Source of the DNA: Linepithema humile
Lineage: Eukaryota; Arthropoda; Insecta; Hymenoptera; Formicidae
DNA length: 64,000 nt
NCBI RefSeq assembly: GCF_040581485.1
Contig: NC_090130.1
Span: 6,138,001 to 6,202,000, forward strand
Reading direction: 5' to 3'
Shown: one piece after another, positions 24,737 to 38,500 of the stretch
How positions within the stretch are numbered: position 1 is the stretch's first letter
Layout: every line of letters starts with the position of its first letter
The notes under the pieces: model-generated
What the model was told of the DNA's origin: nothing
The model's database searches: none
What the model saw: only the letters and a program-made list of their open reading frames with translations
Translations under genes and position numbers: made by a program

Positions 24737-26701
24737 ATTTTTATTTTGTATTGCATGAATATCATTCTCGTTAGACAGATCTCTTTCTGTAGCCTTTACA
24801 AATCTCTTTCTATACGTGTGTCCATCGTACAAAAGCAGTTACGTGTCGCCATATTACTTGATTCCAGCATTCGAGACTGTGACATTTACGAAGATTTGAC
24901 GCACTTTCGTGACAAAAAGATAGAGGGTGCCGGAGTTAGGTGGGCGTTTAGAATACTCCTACGTAACAAAGCGTGGGCGAATGAGTGATTCAATATATTT
25001 TTTGCAGCAGAAGTAGCGACGAAGTTTTGAAAAGCTTCAAGCATATATTCAAAGTGATTTTCAAGATAAAACAAAATTACGTATCAATAACTATTTTTAG
25101 AATACACTGACTTAGTCGCACACTCTTCAGCTCACGTTATCAATTTTCTGCCACTTTTTCTTTCGCAGAGTTTATCTTTTAACCTTGCTGTGTCAATCTT
25201 ATTGACACTTTATTACTGTGAGTGAGGGACTACAACGATTGACAATTCGGATTATCGTTACACAATTAGCCTTTGTTGTTGTGGAATTTCACATGAGTTC
25301 TGGTTTTGCTATCTAGCATTATTCTCCCGAATTCCTAACTAAATATAATATTCTAACCGAATTTTTGGCAATGTTCCCGGCACTAACCGGATTTTGCACT
25401 AACCAGAGCGCGTAAATTTCCGTGGGCTCATTGCCGAAAATCGCGTTCGTACTTACATATGCGGCGTAATGCCGATCTGCGAGGTTTACATCGGCCACGA
25501 ATGACGCAGTTTCGCGAGAAGAGGGCGAGAGGTGGGCGTTTAGTGTCTCCGTCGCGTCCGTCCGCATGGGCATTATTGCAGATGTGTATCTCACTCTGGA
25601 CCGCACTGTCGCATGTATTGCGCGTAAAATCCCCTCTTCTTTCGCGCGCATACGTCATCAACGAAATAACGTAACTTTCGCTCAGCCGTGTGTGACGTCC
25701 GTCGCGAGCATGCAGTGTGTGCACGTCGCGGATCATCGTTTGCGTGTCCGAATGAAATTGTCGCTTGGCATTCGGACGCAATTGGGTTTCGCAACGTGAA
25801 ACTTGTTATTTAGGATCGTCCTTTAGTGGGTCGCGCTTAATTGTGACTAATTCTGGAAAAGGGTAATCAAACAATAAACTCAAATATTGAATATTTTGTG
25901 AAGTATTATAATTCTGTTTGTATTTTATGACATTATAATCAATGTTTGCCACGTTAAGATTGCATTTTTCTAAAACATAGATTTTGTTGTCATACTTATT
26001 TGTAAATTTGTGCGAAAAATTAGAAATTGATATTCTCTTTGATCAGATATATTTCCAGAAATAGTCGCAGTATGAATATCTTCAGTTTGCAAGTACTTCC
26101 GAAGTAGTTGTGCATGCGTTTGCAGATATAGCACGCTTGAGAATTAATTAGTCTGAGTGAAGATGTAAATTATGCACAAGGCAAAATAGATAAATAATTC
26201 ATACGTGTTAATGAGTAGCATTAATTAAGACCCCAACATAGAATTCACAAGTAATTACGAGCGTAATAATCCTAGACATTACTGCTTGTTTTGTGGCTCA
26301 AAATCAGTCGCTTACTTTTGTCTCTTGAAATTAATCTGATAATAAGCATTTTATCAATCGCATTTATTTTTAACATTCATTTTTTGCAACATATTATTTA
26401 ATGACATTTACAAAAATATAGTAGCATGTAAATTATTACATATATCTTTTTGAGTTGTTTTTTACGCAAATTTTTGGAAAAAATTCTTATAATATTTTAA
26501 TGTATAATATAATTTATTTTTTCTACATTAATGAAGTAATGAAGTTCCCCAACTGACTTTTCATACTCGACTCGAAGTTACAGCTAATACAAACGCGAAT
26601 AGAAAGTTAACATAAACTAGCAGAGTTGGTGAAAACTGAATGTGCATCTAACTAGCAATGTTGGAAAATTTTGCAGCGGACAAAGTTTTGTTTTAAAACA
26701 C

Positions 26702-26723
26702 TATATATATTATATATATATAT
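26702..26723. repeat. (TA)n-rich microsatellite
   Basis: Alternating TA with a single TT interruption. Confidence 0.8.
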
Positions 26724-27214
26724 CTATTTATGTGCAAGACATCCCCTTTTGCCTAAGGGCAATCCTGACGGTCCTTCGATTTCATACTCAATCCGCGTGA
26801 ATGTTCATCGCTCTGGCGATGCCTCTCTTTTGTCTTCGTGCTCTCGGATTTTTCATTTCGAAGTGAATTGCCTGTAGGAATTAGATGCGGTTCACGCTGC
26901 ACGTGCAGGAACGACGAAAAGAGCTAGCGGCACGCTGCGAGAAAATAAACGGAACAGCTGTCTACCTCGTGATGGCGAAGGTACGGAACCTGAACCTGAA
27001 CGCAACATACCCTCGTCTGCTTCGTTCCTCCTTTCCTCTTTCCGCTTTTCCTTACCTACCGTCTCGGTAGGTCGAGCTGCATCTCGCAGGAGGAGCGGGA
27101 GGAGAACGACAGACCGAACCAGTCGTCCAGTCCTCAGATATACTTTTACTTCTGCAGGCAGGACGTTCCTAATTTTCTGGAGCGTTAAGCATTCCGCCTA
27201 CTCGCGATACTTGC

Positions 27215-27248
27215 AACTCGACGACGACATCTTCCTCGTCGTCGAGTT
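27215..27248. other. Perfect 13-bp inverted repeat (hairpin)
   Basis: AACTCGACGACGA at 27,215-27,227 is exactly complementary to TCGTCGTCGAGTT at 27,236-27,248, with an 8-base loop. It lies in a CpG-rich patch (about 26,880-27,350). It is not followed by a T run like a bacterial terminator, and the function is unknown. Confidence 0.75.
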
Positions 27249-27419
27249 CCCCCTTTCACCGGTCTACCGTTTCTCCCCGAGATACGCCCTGTTGATCATC
27301 GACTTTTTTTCTTTTTTTTTCTAAAGCCAATGACGTCGCGAAGTCTCACCTGAGCACGCGAGGAAATTTTCCAAGGAGTATTCTCTCTATCGTGGCTCTC
27401 ATTGTACCATCTTCTTTTT

Positions 27420-30080
27420 CATAATCCTACAATTCTGTGCCAGCGTGAACGGTGTACAAAGACAAGAATAGAAATAAGTGAGAAAGTTCTATTATTGGAA
27501 ATAACGGATTTTGCTGCTATTAATTGCGAATGATAGAAACTATTATGTACATTACTATATATTTTTAATTGGAATTGCTTTTGTCATTTGTGTTTGTTAC
27601 GATTTGTTGTCTATTTTTTTCAAAAATACTGATTTACTTTTTTGTGATTTTTTTATATTATTTTCTTTTATAAAGATAGAAATTTTTTAAAATACTCAAT
27701 ATTAAAATATTCAATTTTTTTCAATCGAAAGGTTATTGAAAAATTTATAGTTGTTTATACGATATTACACAACTTTATTATAAATTTTGGAAAATGGACA
27801 TTTCTTGTTTCTATATTCTTCAAAAATAAGAATTTAGAAGCATTATGCGAGTCAGAATCATAAAAATTCTGAGAGTTGTTCAGAACACGAATATTACTTG
27901 CAGAGCGGTCACGAAAGATTTGGCTGCAAGTTAAGCACTTTAAACTGCACTTCTTGCTGCAACGCATTTTAATTTTTATCAGATTTTACCTTTTCTTGCC
28001 GAACAGGTCCGGAATTTTTGTCGCTGTTCGGTAAGATTTGCGATCTTTATTGCGCAACCTGTTATACGTACTTCGCCACTTCATTATTTTCCGGTAGGCA
28101 ACCGGTTCACGTCACACTTGCGCTCGCGACGTGTTTAGTTATCTACTTCCTGTATGAAATTGATCCTCGAGCGAACCGCATTCGTATATCTCCGTTGCGT
28201 TATCGCGCCTTGACGAGAGCTTTATTAGAGAGAGAGAGAAAAAAAGCTGACGCGCGATACATCGCGCATTTAACCGACCAATCGGTATTAACTAGATGAA
28301 AGAGATGTTATATCTAACGTATAGAATATCACTCTAAGCATTTATCTATCTTACGTTTGAAAATATATATTTGACGATAACCAAGCTCTTTATCGTGTAG
28401 CACGCAATTTAGATTCGAAAAATTATTTTATTCCTTTTGTGAAATAATTTAGTAGAGAATAGTATTGTCGCGCGCATCGAGAACTTATTAAACAAAAAAA
28501 GAATCATATATTCCTAGGTTGAATGCATCATGCAATTGCAATGGTTGCCTTAAAATTAAAAAGCATCACGTTAATTGGAAAGAATATATAGTCTCGCATT
28601 ATAATTTACATCCATCAGCGCAGTTATCGGCGACTTTTATCACGACTGAGAAATATTTAACGGCCACGTAAAATGCCCAGCGTTATCGATTCGCGCATTG
28701 AAAATGTGTGGAACGTCAGCACAATACGGGAGTTTCGCGCCAGCGTAGGTGGGTATCAATTTTACCACGAAGTGGCTTAAATTAGAAATCCCTACGTAGA
28801 CTCTCTTGCGGGACTTGCGAGGAAAGCCTCGGGAGTGGTGAACCGTGCGCGGCTGTGCGTGCGGCGTGTATGCACAGCTGTCGACTAATCAGTTGACAAT
28901 GCACGCAGCGGCGGGTATCGCCGTCTATGCGCGGAGAGCAGAAATCGAAAATACATCAGAATGCACGGGTGCACGCGAAACGGCACTGCGAATCGACATA
29001 CGCGACTTCGCCAAATTGACCGTCTGTCTTTCCCGACCGTGACGAGAATGTAACTCGACGTCGTCTCGATTAACGCGTAGCTTTCATTGCAACTAGATCG
29101 TGTATCTTTATCTTTCGAGGTGATATCGCGTATCGAGATGAGTAATCGTGTCAGAGAAAACGGATTTCGTAGAAAGTAGAGAATGTAAGGAAATATTTTC
29201 AAGACAGAGAATATGACAGATTTTTATTGTAATATTCTGAATTCTGTGCGAAATCAGTCGACCTGAAAAGATTTTCTTCCCGAGATAGAAATGTCGGTCG
29301 CAGTCTGATCATTCCGACATTGTGGTTGCATCGACTCGTCTATCGGTATGTATATGCGCGAGTCTCGCGGTCGTATCGGCATTATTAATTCGCGTCCCTC
29401 ATCGATTTCGCATTCGAGAAGTCTCGGGTGCTCCGGAACAGCGCGACGATGGCTCGAACGACGTCGCGTTGCTGCGGAAAAATAATGCGTGCGGCAAAGT
29501 GCAACGTGTTCGCGAGTAGTTGGTAGTGAAAGTCTTATCGTCGAGATAATGCAACGAGCGCGAGCTTCTGCGCAACAATGGCGCCCGTTAAGTATAATAT
29601 TGTGAGCGTCGGCGCCTTTCTAGTCGTTGCATAATCTGTTTTGTGCCTTCATAATTTGGAATTCGCGACGATGAACTTCGCGCCTTTAACTATTGTCGTG
29701 CAGTGAAATGTTTTTATTTTTCTCTTTCAGGATTAATAACAAAGATATGAAACATGCATAACTTTTGAAAATGATATAAAATATTTTGGAGTTTTCAAGA
29801 TTTAGGAGGTTAAACATTTTTTAACTGGAAGAAAATATTTTGTAATGAATTTAAACTCCTCGAAACTTTGTGAAAATCTTTAAAATTCCACTCGCTGGTA
29901 TCTCGAAAATTAACGTGTTGCTGTTAAAATACAATACTCTCAGGCGCGATAAAAACCGCCGACTGCGTTGATGGACATAAATTGTAATGCTAGAGTGTTC
30001 TCATTTACGTAAACAAAGCGAATATTTCACATACGAGAAATTTCAATTCGAGAAATTTTCCTGCGGTTTGCACGGCGAAA
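27420..30080. other. Non-coding stretch
   Basis: AT-rich to about 28,000, then mixed with short CpG-rich patches (28,620-29,100 and 29,280-29,690). Open frames are short and overlap on both strands. I see no conserved protein, RNA gene or transposon. Confidence 0.45.
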
Positions 30081-31100
30081 CTTCTCTCACGACTGTATCA
30101 GAGGCGGGATGCGAAATCGCGGCTGTATGTATACAAGTATCTCTCTGAAGAAGCAACGTACTCCATTTAATTCAAAGGGAGCAGGTACTGACGATTAAAA
30201 AAAAATAAAAGTGGAAACGAAAGGAACGGAAGTTGCCCGAGATGAAGGCGCTGACGGAGGGTACTAGGTTTGATCTACATTCTGTGAACACGGAATAAGA
30301 AGTCACGCACACGCTTACACGCGGGGGACGTACACATACCCACGTACACACGCGAACGCGTCGACCGGCAGTCTGGCCGTAGTCTTTTGTACTTTGGGAC
30401 ACGAGCCTCGGGCTTGTTGTCTGGGCTGTCCTCGCATTATAGCGACGCCACAGGTATAACCCGGCACTCACACACCGACGCGTCGCCCTTCCTCTCTTTC
30501 TCTCTTCCTTCCCTTTTTCTTGCTCTCCTCCGTTCTTGCACGGCAGCTTGTCGATTCGAGTACAAAGTGGGGAATCAGGCCTTGGCGGATAAAGGAGAGG
30601 CCTGCGTCGTCGTGGAAATAATGAAGACAGACCGAGGAGGAAAGGGAAGGCGAAGGAGAGAGACGAAGAAACAGGCCGCGCGCCGAGGAAGCGAAATGTA
30701 CAGAGTAAGGGAGAGAGGATAGGAAGAAGCGAGACGAGAAGTAAGAAGGTCAGGAAGGGATCGGTCGTGTTATTTGGCAGCTGTGTGGCAGAAGCACCAA
30801 CTGGCAGATGCTACGCTGAAACGTTCTCTTTGGGCCCAGCCGGCCCACCCCGCGGCCGGTTCTCTTCGTTAAGGGAAAGTTTTCGAAAGAGAGAACGAGA
30901 GAAAAGAGAGGAGAGCGAGTAGTCCCTCCCTGACGATGCCTATCCCCCTTTATTTCCCGTGGGACCGCGCGATTAAGCTGACGTCTTCCGGAAGGAAGGG
31001 CGTCTTCTTCTCGAAGACTGGGATCATCGCATTCGTATTCGTTCGCGCGACGACGCGGATTTCTCGACGCGTACTTTGCGAATTTCTTGTGGATTGCATT
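30080..31100. promoter_or_regulatory. GC-rich island with strand-asymmetric Pu/Py blocks
   Basis: A pyrimidine-rich block (about 30,487-30,545) is followed by a long purine-rich block (about 30,565-30,770) and another purine block near 30,880-30,925. CpG content is high throughout. The translated frames are arginine- and serine-rich low-complexity sequence, not a recognised protein. GA-rich DNA of this sort can bind GAGA-type factors or form triplexes, and a regulatory role is inferred. Confidence 0.3.
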
Positions 31101-33840
31101 CGTCGTTAAAAGAGACTTGAGCTTTCGTATGCAGAGAACTGTGCGATCGCGGTGAAGAAAAATAGAGTAGAAATTTGAGATGTATAACTATGACTTTGTC
31201 TTATACACGAATGCCAACATCTTTACTGAAACACGATGTGTACGATGCGTGAATAATGTGAGGTCGTAGCGTTTGTGGAAATAGACGATCAATATTATTT
31301 CGCTAGAGCATGGCTTTGACGGTTTAACTTGAAATCGTGAATCAAATGAATTTGTGCGATTCATTTTAATGCCAAATTATTTTTCCATGCTAATTAATTC
31401 GAATTAATTAAACATTTTTATTGATATTGACGTAAAAAAGTGTTGTAACAAGTATCCTAACTAGTAGTCTGCTTTCTGAGTGAATGCTGTATTAATTCGA
31501 CATGAAAGTTTCGACAGTATTTCATACAACACCGCGGAATTTTAATGTTTGAAGGCCCATTACACCACTGGAACGCACATTCCTTATCTGTAAACGTTTA
31601 ACTTTATTGAGTACGCCTGCCTAATTCTGAGGCTTGTCAGAGTCGTAAATATAATGAGCACCGTAAACAAGGGAGCTCAACACGGACTGTTTTGTCGCGG
31701 CGGTAGAGGAAAATGATATTTTTCCGGTAATCGAAGCAAAGTCGTTTATACACAAATTCTTTCAAAGTTGATTCCAAACACATTCCAATATTAGAGACAG
31801 ATAAATTTAAAGATAATAAATCAAATTTCTCATGACAACATATAAATTTTAAAAGCAAGTTTGTCGAAAGCAAATGATAAAATTTCAGGATACGTGAATA
31901 ATGAATTAATTTCCATTGCTATCTGCTGTAATTATCTGGAAGAAAATTTCGAAAACATGACGTCACAACGTACAATGTGCGCATGAAGTTGTTTAACCGA
32001 GCCTCACCGCAGAATGTAACCATTGTGCGGTTTTGCCGCTAATGTTTAGTAAGTGAACTATTTCCTAGCTACGGGCACACGCGAGGCGCATAGAGAATAT
32101 CGATGTTAATTCGTTCGGCCGTGAATCAGCGGCGCAGTTAGCTGCGTAGTCGTGCGTGACACCATGCTCTCACGCGTGAGTCAATAATACGCGCGGTATT
32201 GAAAGTATGGGAAGTCCTGAGAGCCGGCCGGGCAGAATCATCCGGTTTCTCCTTTCATGGGGCTGGGGATAGAAGGGTGAAACGGTCTACCCCTGCGGGT
32301 GACGTCATGGCCCTGATGGCGCCGGATGTCTGCGTGTATGCGTGCTGTGCATCCATGTACACGGCTGCATTTCGCGTCGACTGGTCTGCCGGCAGGTCCT
32401 CCGACCGAAGCACCTGTTTAAATTCTCATGAAATTAGAACGCTCGCGATTCCGAGAACGGAAGGAAGAACTAATTGTCGGAAGCCTTATTGTACTCGACC
32501 TGCTGAATTCGTAATGAGACGGAATTTTTGATGGTGCATGACATTGTACAGGCAGAAGTCGAAGTTGCGTCGGAGAGAGAGAGAGAGAGAGAGCGGGTCT
32601 GATAATGGACGATGAAAGCCGCCCATAGATAAAAGCAGGGTTCTTTTGTCAAAACGCGTGTATTTGTCCATCTGGAAGTTTTGGGAATTGATGGAGAAAT
32701 AGCGCGAAACTATTTTCAGTAGTACCCATATCGCAACAGCTATCAAACTCCGAGTGTACGTTGTTACAGGAAGTTATATTGTTATCGAAAACTCCATTAT
32801 CAGGACAGCTATTGTAGTTGTGAGAATTTTTATTTGTTCGAAAGATACGTTTCCTGCTGTGGAAGTTCGAAGAAAATTGTATTTTAATCTTATATTTCAC
32901 TTATTCGTAGCAGGGAAAAAAATATTTAGGGTACAGCTGAAAAGAATATTTTTATGAATAAATTCGGTAGATAAGGTTTAAATTTTTAACACATTATCTT
33001 TTCTAAATCTGTAAATTCGCTTAATTTTGTCCTCGTGAACATGTAAATCTGAAAAAAATGCTCGGCTGTATCAGCGAGCAAGAATTCGGTTCTCAACGCG
33101 CTTCAGCTTTTTTCCGAGTCTGCTTCACGCTTCTACCACGCTTCTGGTTATCGCGAGATTATCCTGCCGCATGATCTTCCGAGGCTAACACGTTCGCCTT
33201 CGGTTTCGGCTCGATTATCAAAACTATGTGATAAATCGGCTCTCGTTGTGAGCGACCTGGAAAACCGGATGCACTCCGAGATGGAAGACTGTCGTCGATA
33301 AGGACGCCGCTATAAAAACGCGCACCGTCACGTTGATAGAACGCTTTTCGGTGTCGAGTATAACGAGAACAGATAAGGATAGCTTCGCTGCGGGCGATGC
33401 GCGCGCGCTTTCTCCCTCCGCGTTGAGTGGAGTCAAAAGATACACATAGCTATATGGGATAAAACATTATTTTCTAGCACCGTATACCGAAGCCGGTATT
33501 TCCCGTACTTTCTTTTCTTTAAGGATTCTTTTATCGATTTGAAGTAGACTTTTCTCAAGCAAATGTCATAATGTACAAATATTCTCTGCAAAACAATTCG
33601 AAGTATTGACGATTCAGTTTCGACTGCTCTAGAAATTATTATAGGAATATATTAAAGTATATTTTCAATGAAAGAAAAAAAAAATTAGGAATTAAACTTC
33701 TCCATAATTATATTTACGGGCTGTTACATAAAAAATGTACAATCCCGACGTTCAGCAAATGTTTTACCAAACGTATCATATGTATCTTTAGCTGTAACTT
33801 CACGGAAGTTTACGTTACGAGATACGAGATGTATATATCG
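31100..33840. other. Non-coding stretch with paired CRE sites
   Basis: I see no gene. Two perfect TGACGTCA palindromes (31,958-31,965 and 32,300-32,307) lie within a mixed CpG-containing segment, and a (GA)n microsatellite at 32,573-32,593. Open frames here lack conserved content. Confidence 0.45.
32573..32593. repeat. (GA)n microsatellite
   Basis: About ten GA units. Confidence 0.9.
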
Positions 33841-33849
33841 TCCTCTCTT

Positions 33850-34290
33850 ACTCGCGAATATTCCTCTTAAAGACACCAAGAAGTCCCGAAGGAGGAAACA
33901 GCCATACCGCGCGTTCCAGCTGTCTTACCGCGCGCGATATATCTTTAAGTGGATTTCGATTACTAACTGTAAACGGGGGACGAGCGAGCGAGCGTGCGAT
34001 CGCGGCTAGCGCAGGCTCCGCTGACATCTCGCAATTTGTGCGCTCCATGCATCGCGAGCGACGACGAGCATGCGCCCGTTCGTCGCGTGGAACCGCATCG
34101 TCGGTTGCTTCGGCATCGAGTGCATGTAAACGGCGCTTATGTAAACGCCGGAATCGACTGGCGGTAGATACATAAGCTGCCTACGTGGAAATGGGACGGT
34201 TGCTGCCCCGATTAGTTACAGACTAGCTCTCCTCGCGTATCCTGTGATCCTAATTCCTGGCGCGTCGCGAACAACATCGATTCCACAGAT
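33850..34290. promoter_or_regulatory. CpG-rich island with forkhead-like pair and repeated element
   Basis: Two ATGTAAACG sites (34,124 and 34,139), matching the forkhead core GTAAAC, are followed at 34,157-34,177 by a 21-base element that recurs with one mismatch at 62,306-62,326. The surrounding DNA is CpG-rich and not coding. It is the best enhancer candidate in the window on motif content. Confidence 0.3.
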
Positions 34291-35496
34291 CAGCTAGTTA
34301 TATGCACACGAGGTGTCTCGTCAGCATCACATCGAGACTTCATTGCGAATTCTTCGGTTAATTTCGAATTGACTCTTCCTCGAGAGAGCGTTCGGGATAA
34401 AAAAGTTTATTTGAGGCTTAATTAGTGTCGAAATACTGAATGTCGAAAACTATCACGGCAAATATTTTCGTACAAAAATATTTACTCGGTAAATACGAGC
34501 ATCGCTATATGAATGAATATTCTGCAATTGTATGATCGTTATAATTACCCAATATCGGTTCCTACGAAATTCGATAACAGTTACAGTAGAAATCAAATCG
34601 TGTGAACAGGGAGCATGCTAATGAGCGTAAAAAGCTATTTAAATAACCGAGATAATTATTCGACTAGATAAAACTAATACCGATGAATACTAGTCAACCG
34701 TATCACTTATCGGGCGGTCGCAAAAATAAATAAATCAAATATTGTCGTCAGTCTCGAGACAGAAATAGAAAAGCTCGCGTCAGATATCTCATGTCAGACT
34801 TCTTTACATTCGTCTTTACATTTTTATGAAATCTTATAATCTGCATCTCGTAATAAAATTTCTTTCTATTATTTTTATATTCTTTCCATCTAACCAGATC
34901 TCTATTCATTTACGTAATATATTTCACAATCAAGTTTATGGAAAGCGATATTTAAAGAAACAAAGTGGATACAATTTTATCGGAAGAATGCTTCATTAGT
35001 CAATTTATTAAAGTTGAAATGACTCGTGTAATAAAAAAATAAAAAGTGAGATGTTTCGTTTTTACACGCGAAAAGCAACACAAGCGAAATGTTTCCCGTT
35101 TTCAGTTCTTGTCCGCGTGATCCAACGCGGAAATAGAAGAGAATTGTTCTGCGACTTTAACACGATCCTCGTTACAAGCATTTCAGAGCGAAATCTTATA
35201 ATTCGCATGTCATTCATATCGAGGAATTTCTCGCATTAAATGCGAATCCAACGCGATTCGTAACGCACAGGCCGGGCATTTGCAATTCAATGATCTGTAA
35301 TAGTTTCGAATGGTTCATCGTTGACAGCGATGGGCGCCACGTTGTCGAGGGAACAAGCGAACCGATGTTTCCCGCGGCGGCTGTCGCTCTTATTACTTTA
35401 TTATTACGCCTGGGCGATATGTTCGTAAGTGAAATCGTCCGTCCGATGATAAATGAAATTTGCAACCGATTGTTTCTCGCGTGCGTCATTCACGTG

Positions 35497-35516
35497 AAAA
35501 AAAAAAAAAAAAAAAA
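35497..35516. repeat. Poly-A tract
   Basis: Twenty consecutive A residues. No processed pseudogene is recognisable upstream. Confidence 0.9.
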
Positions 35517-38500
35517 GCGAATCGCCGCTGTCTATTTTTTACAAACAATTTACGAGAACTATCGTCAATTTTTATATTTCTATTTCTTTTATATTTTGCA
35601 CACAATGAATAGATTTGATCACAAAAGGCAAATCTAACCGTCGACATTTCACGATTATTGCGGTTAATAACTTTTTGATGGATTTAGAGTTAATCCTTCT
35701 TTAGGAATAATTTAGTGGGAAATCTTCATGTGTAATCTTCTCGTTTTTAGCGTTAAATGTTAATTTTTGCTGAGAAATGAAGTTTTAACGATGTCGATTG
35801 AAGTACGATGTCTCGCGTGACGTAATATCCGTCTTATGAATCTTATTTCTCAATGGATGCCTGCCGACTACTTATGCCAAAATATACGTTTCGCAAACTC
35901 TCATCATTCGTTGGAAGTCGGGTACCGCTGGCGTTTGCAGAGATGACGACGGGGTGTTTGCGAAGTCATAGTTACAGTTTGCGTTACAAAGAGAGGTGTG
36001 CGCGATGTGTTACGCATTTTGCTGCAACTCCTCGGCACTCGGCGGCAATTTGCATTCTGCGAAACCGGTTGCGGATGCAAATAAAATTGTTAAACGGGAA
36101 CGAAATGTATTGTTGCACGTAAGGACGTCGTGTGCAGCTGTGCTACGTTTCCGTTTCGAAATTGCGTTAATTTCCGAAAGCAAATCCCCAATACGGCTAT
36201 TGGTTCGATATATCATTATTAATAACCCGGCCGATAAATAATGGAACATATAAAACTCCGTACACAATATTCTCTTCTGATGCCATCGCTAATTTTAGAA
36301 ATATCGCGAGGAAGAATTGCGTTTTCTATCGATTAAAAATATATATTTATCTCTTTGAACTTATCTATGTCGGTTCATTGTTCTGCATCGATTTAAAAAC
36401 CAAAACACGAGATCTCATTTTAACGTATACGAACCTAGTCTTGAAAATAACTCCTTTATTTTATGATGTGTGCAATTACGTATAAAGTTCTATCGCGCGA
36501 ATTATAGAGCGTTCAATAAAGCAGGCTCGAGGCAGCTGCCGGGTGTCGTCGAAATCCTGCTCGAGGTATCGCCGACGTGTCGGAAAGCTCCGTTGGACTC
36601 GATAACACGTTTGAAATTCAAAATCGGCCGTCTGGAATCCTTGTTGCGCGTTCTTTTTCTCCCTCTGTGAAGTCGCGCCGAGCCCCCGACACAAAGCGCT
36701 ATAAAACAACGCCGTAAACCGAAAATCAACATTTTGTCGCTTCTGACGTCGCTCTCGTTCGCCCACTCTTTATGCATCCGGGCACAAAGAGCGCAAAGTG
36801 CAGCACCGGATGCAGAATCACCGTGCAGAATGTCGTTCCTCGCGTGTTTCGATATTTTTTTATAATTACGAGGCACGCGACGTACAATTTTTTTAACGCG
36901 ACAGATTTAATTAGCGCAGGCTTGTTTGGTATCTAATTTGGGTGTTACGACATAAATTAATTATAAATTGTGTACGTGTGCATTGTTGCACAAAATATTC
37001 TATATATTTAAATAATGAACAGACAATTGTAGCTCATCAGTTAGGATATTGCGGTTCGCTCCGCCCACAGCAAATTCCGCTTTACATTGCTCCGCATCGG
37101 TCCCATCGAAGAATCGAAAACACGCGCTAATAGTTACGCATCACCGAGCAACAGTCAACCCTCGCAATTCATTCGTCCATAATTACACGAAATACTGTGA
37201 TATCATCCGTTGTCTTTTTATTCGTCAATATTTGTTATTTAACTACCGGGGATCGTATTTTAACAGTTGTATTCTCAGCTGCAATTTGCATTTTTATAAA
37301 CAAATACACAACGTACATAATTGCAATATCATGTAACTGTTTGGGATTGCCTAACAAAATTGTACAAGTTACAATTCTATTTTTCGAAATTCTTCTTCAG
37401 TTGAATGACATTATGACTCAGTTGTTTTGGTCTAAAATCAAGGTTACGAATAACTAAGTGAATTTTAGCGGCTGTAACTTTTTTTTTCCTTTCTTCCGGT
37501 AGAAAGACAAACTGGTTTCGAACATTTTAACACGTAAGATCGCTTTCGTCATAAAAATTCAACTATTATCGCAGCGATCTTAATATAGAAGATACCTGTA
37601 ATAGACTATGATATTAAACACCGTGGCTCTGTCAACAGAATTGCACAATAGGGTTTTTATCTTGAGAATAAGTCAGATTATTAAATTGTTCCGTTGTTGA
37701 TTATTTTTTCTGAAATATTTACAAGCGGGAATTACCGATATAACTGCGATAAGCTATCTTTGCTACAGGTTTGCGAAAATAATATATATATTTTTTCATG
37801 ATAATAAAATAGCAATAATTTGTATTGTTCGCATTTAATCGTATTTAATTTATCGTATTCGATAACCGTATAATATATTAATTATTTAAAATTTCGTATT
37901 AAAATGAGCGATTTTATGTGACGATTTATTTTCTTTTATTTTTCAATTTTTCAAGCATTCGAATGATGGATATTAAATTATATTTTTTTATGTTTACGAA
38001 ATAATATGAATAATATTTATTGCGTTAATTGACGCTGATAACGTCGAGTAAAAAATAAAATCAATTTTAGAGATTGCAGCAATATATATAAAATATCAAA
38101 TATGTCACATCAAAATAATAAAAAATTGTTACAAACGCGCGTCAATTTTCATGTTTTCGTAATTAAACAAATAAATACAGATATCATTTTTCCATGTTTA
38201 CAATATCAATATCTTAACTGGCCGAAAACACGCCAATTTCGAGCTTTGTTACGGACCAGATTTCTCTCTGATACTTCCGATTTTCACGAGCGGAAATTTC
38301 TCGACTATCGGCGTAATCGAGGGTCGGCCGGGCAGTACGAATGTCCATTACCCAGTCATTATCCTCCATTGCGTCACGCACAGAGAGGTACCCCGACTGA
38401 CCGGAATGCACCCTTTCACGATAGCGTTTTCTCTCTTTCTCTTTCTCTCCCTCTCCTTGTCCGCCGCTCTCCATCGTGAGTATTAAAAGTGGCCGATGTT

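Larger units (their letters stand above)
21931..26880. other. AT-rich non-coding stretch with simple repeats
   Basis: No gene is supported. It includes a (CTC)n microsatellite at 22,631-22,654 followed by a homeodomain-type GCTAATTAATCATG near 22,684, a poly-T run at 24,720-24,736, and a 53-codon ATG-started frame at 24,284-24,445 with an acidic end (SSDEDC) that I do not recognise. Confidence 0.5.

Noticed and set aside
35497..35516. A20 tract as the tail of a processed pseudogene
   Set aside because: The upstream sequence shows no gene-like frame or target-site duplication.
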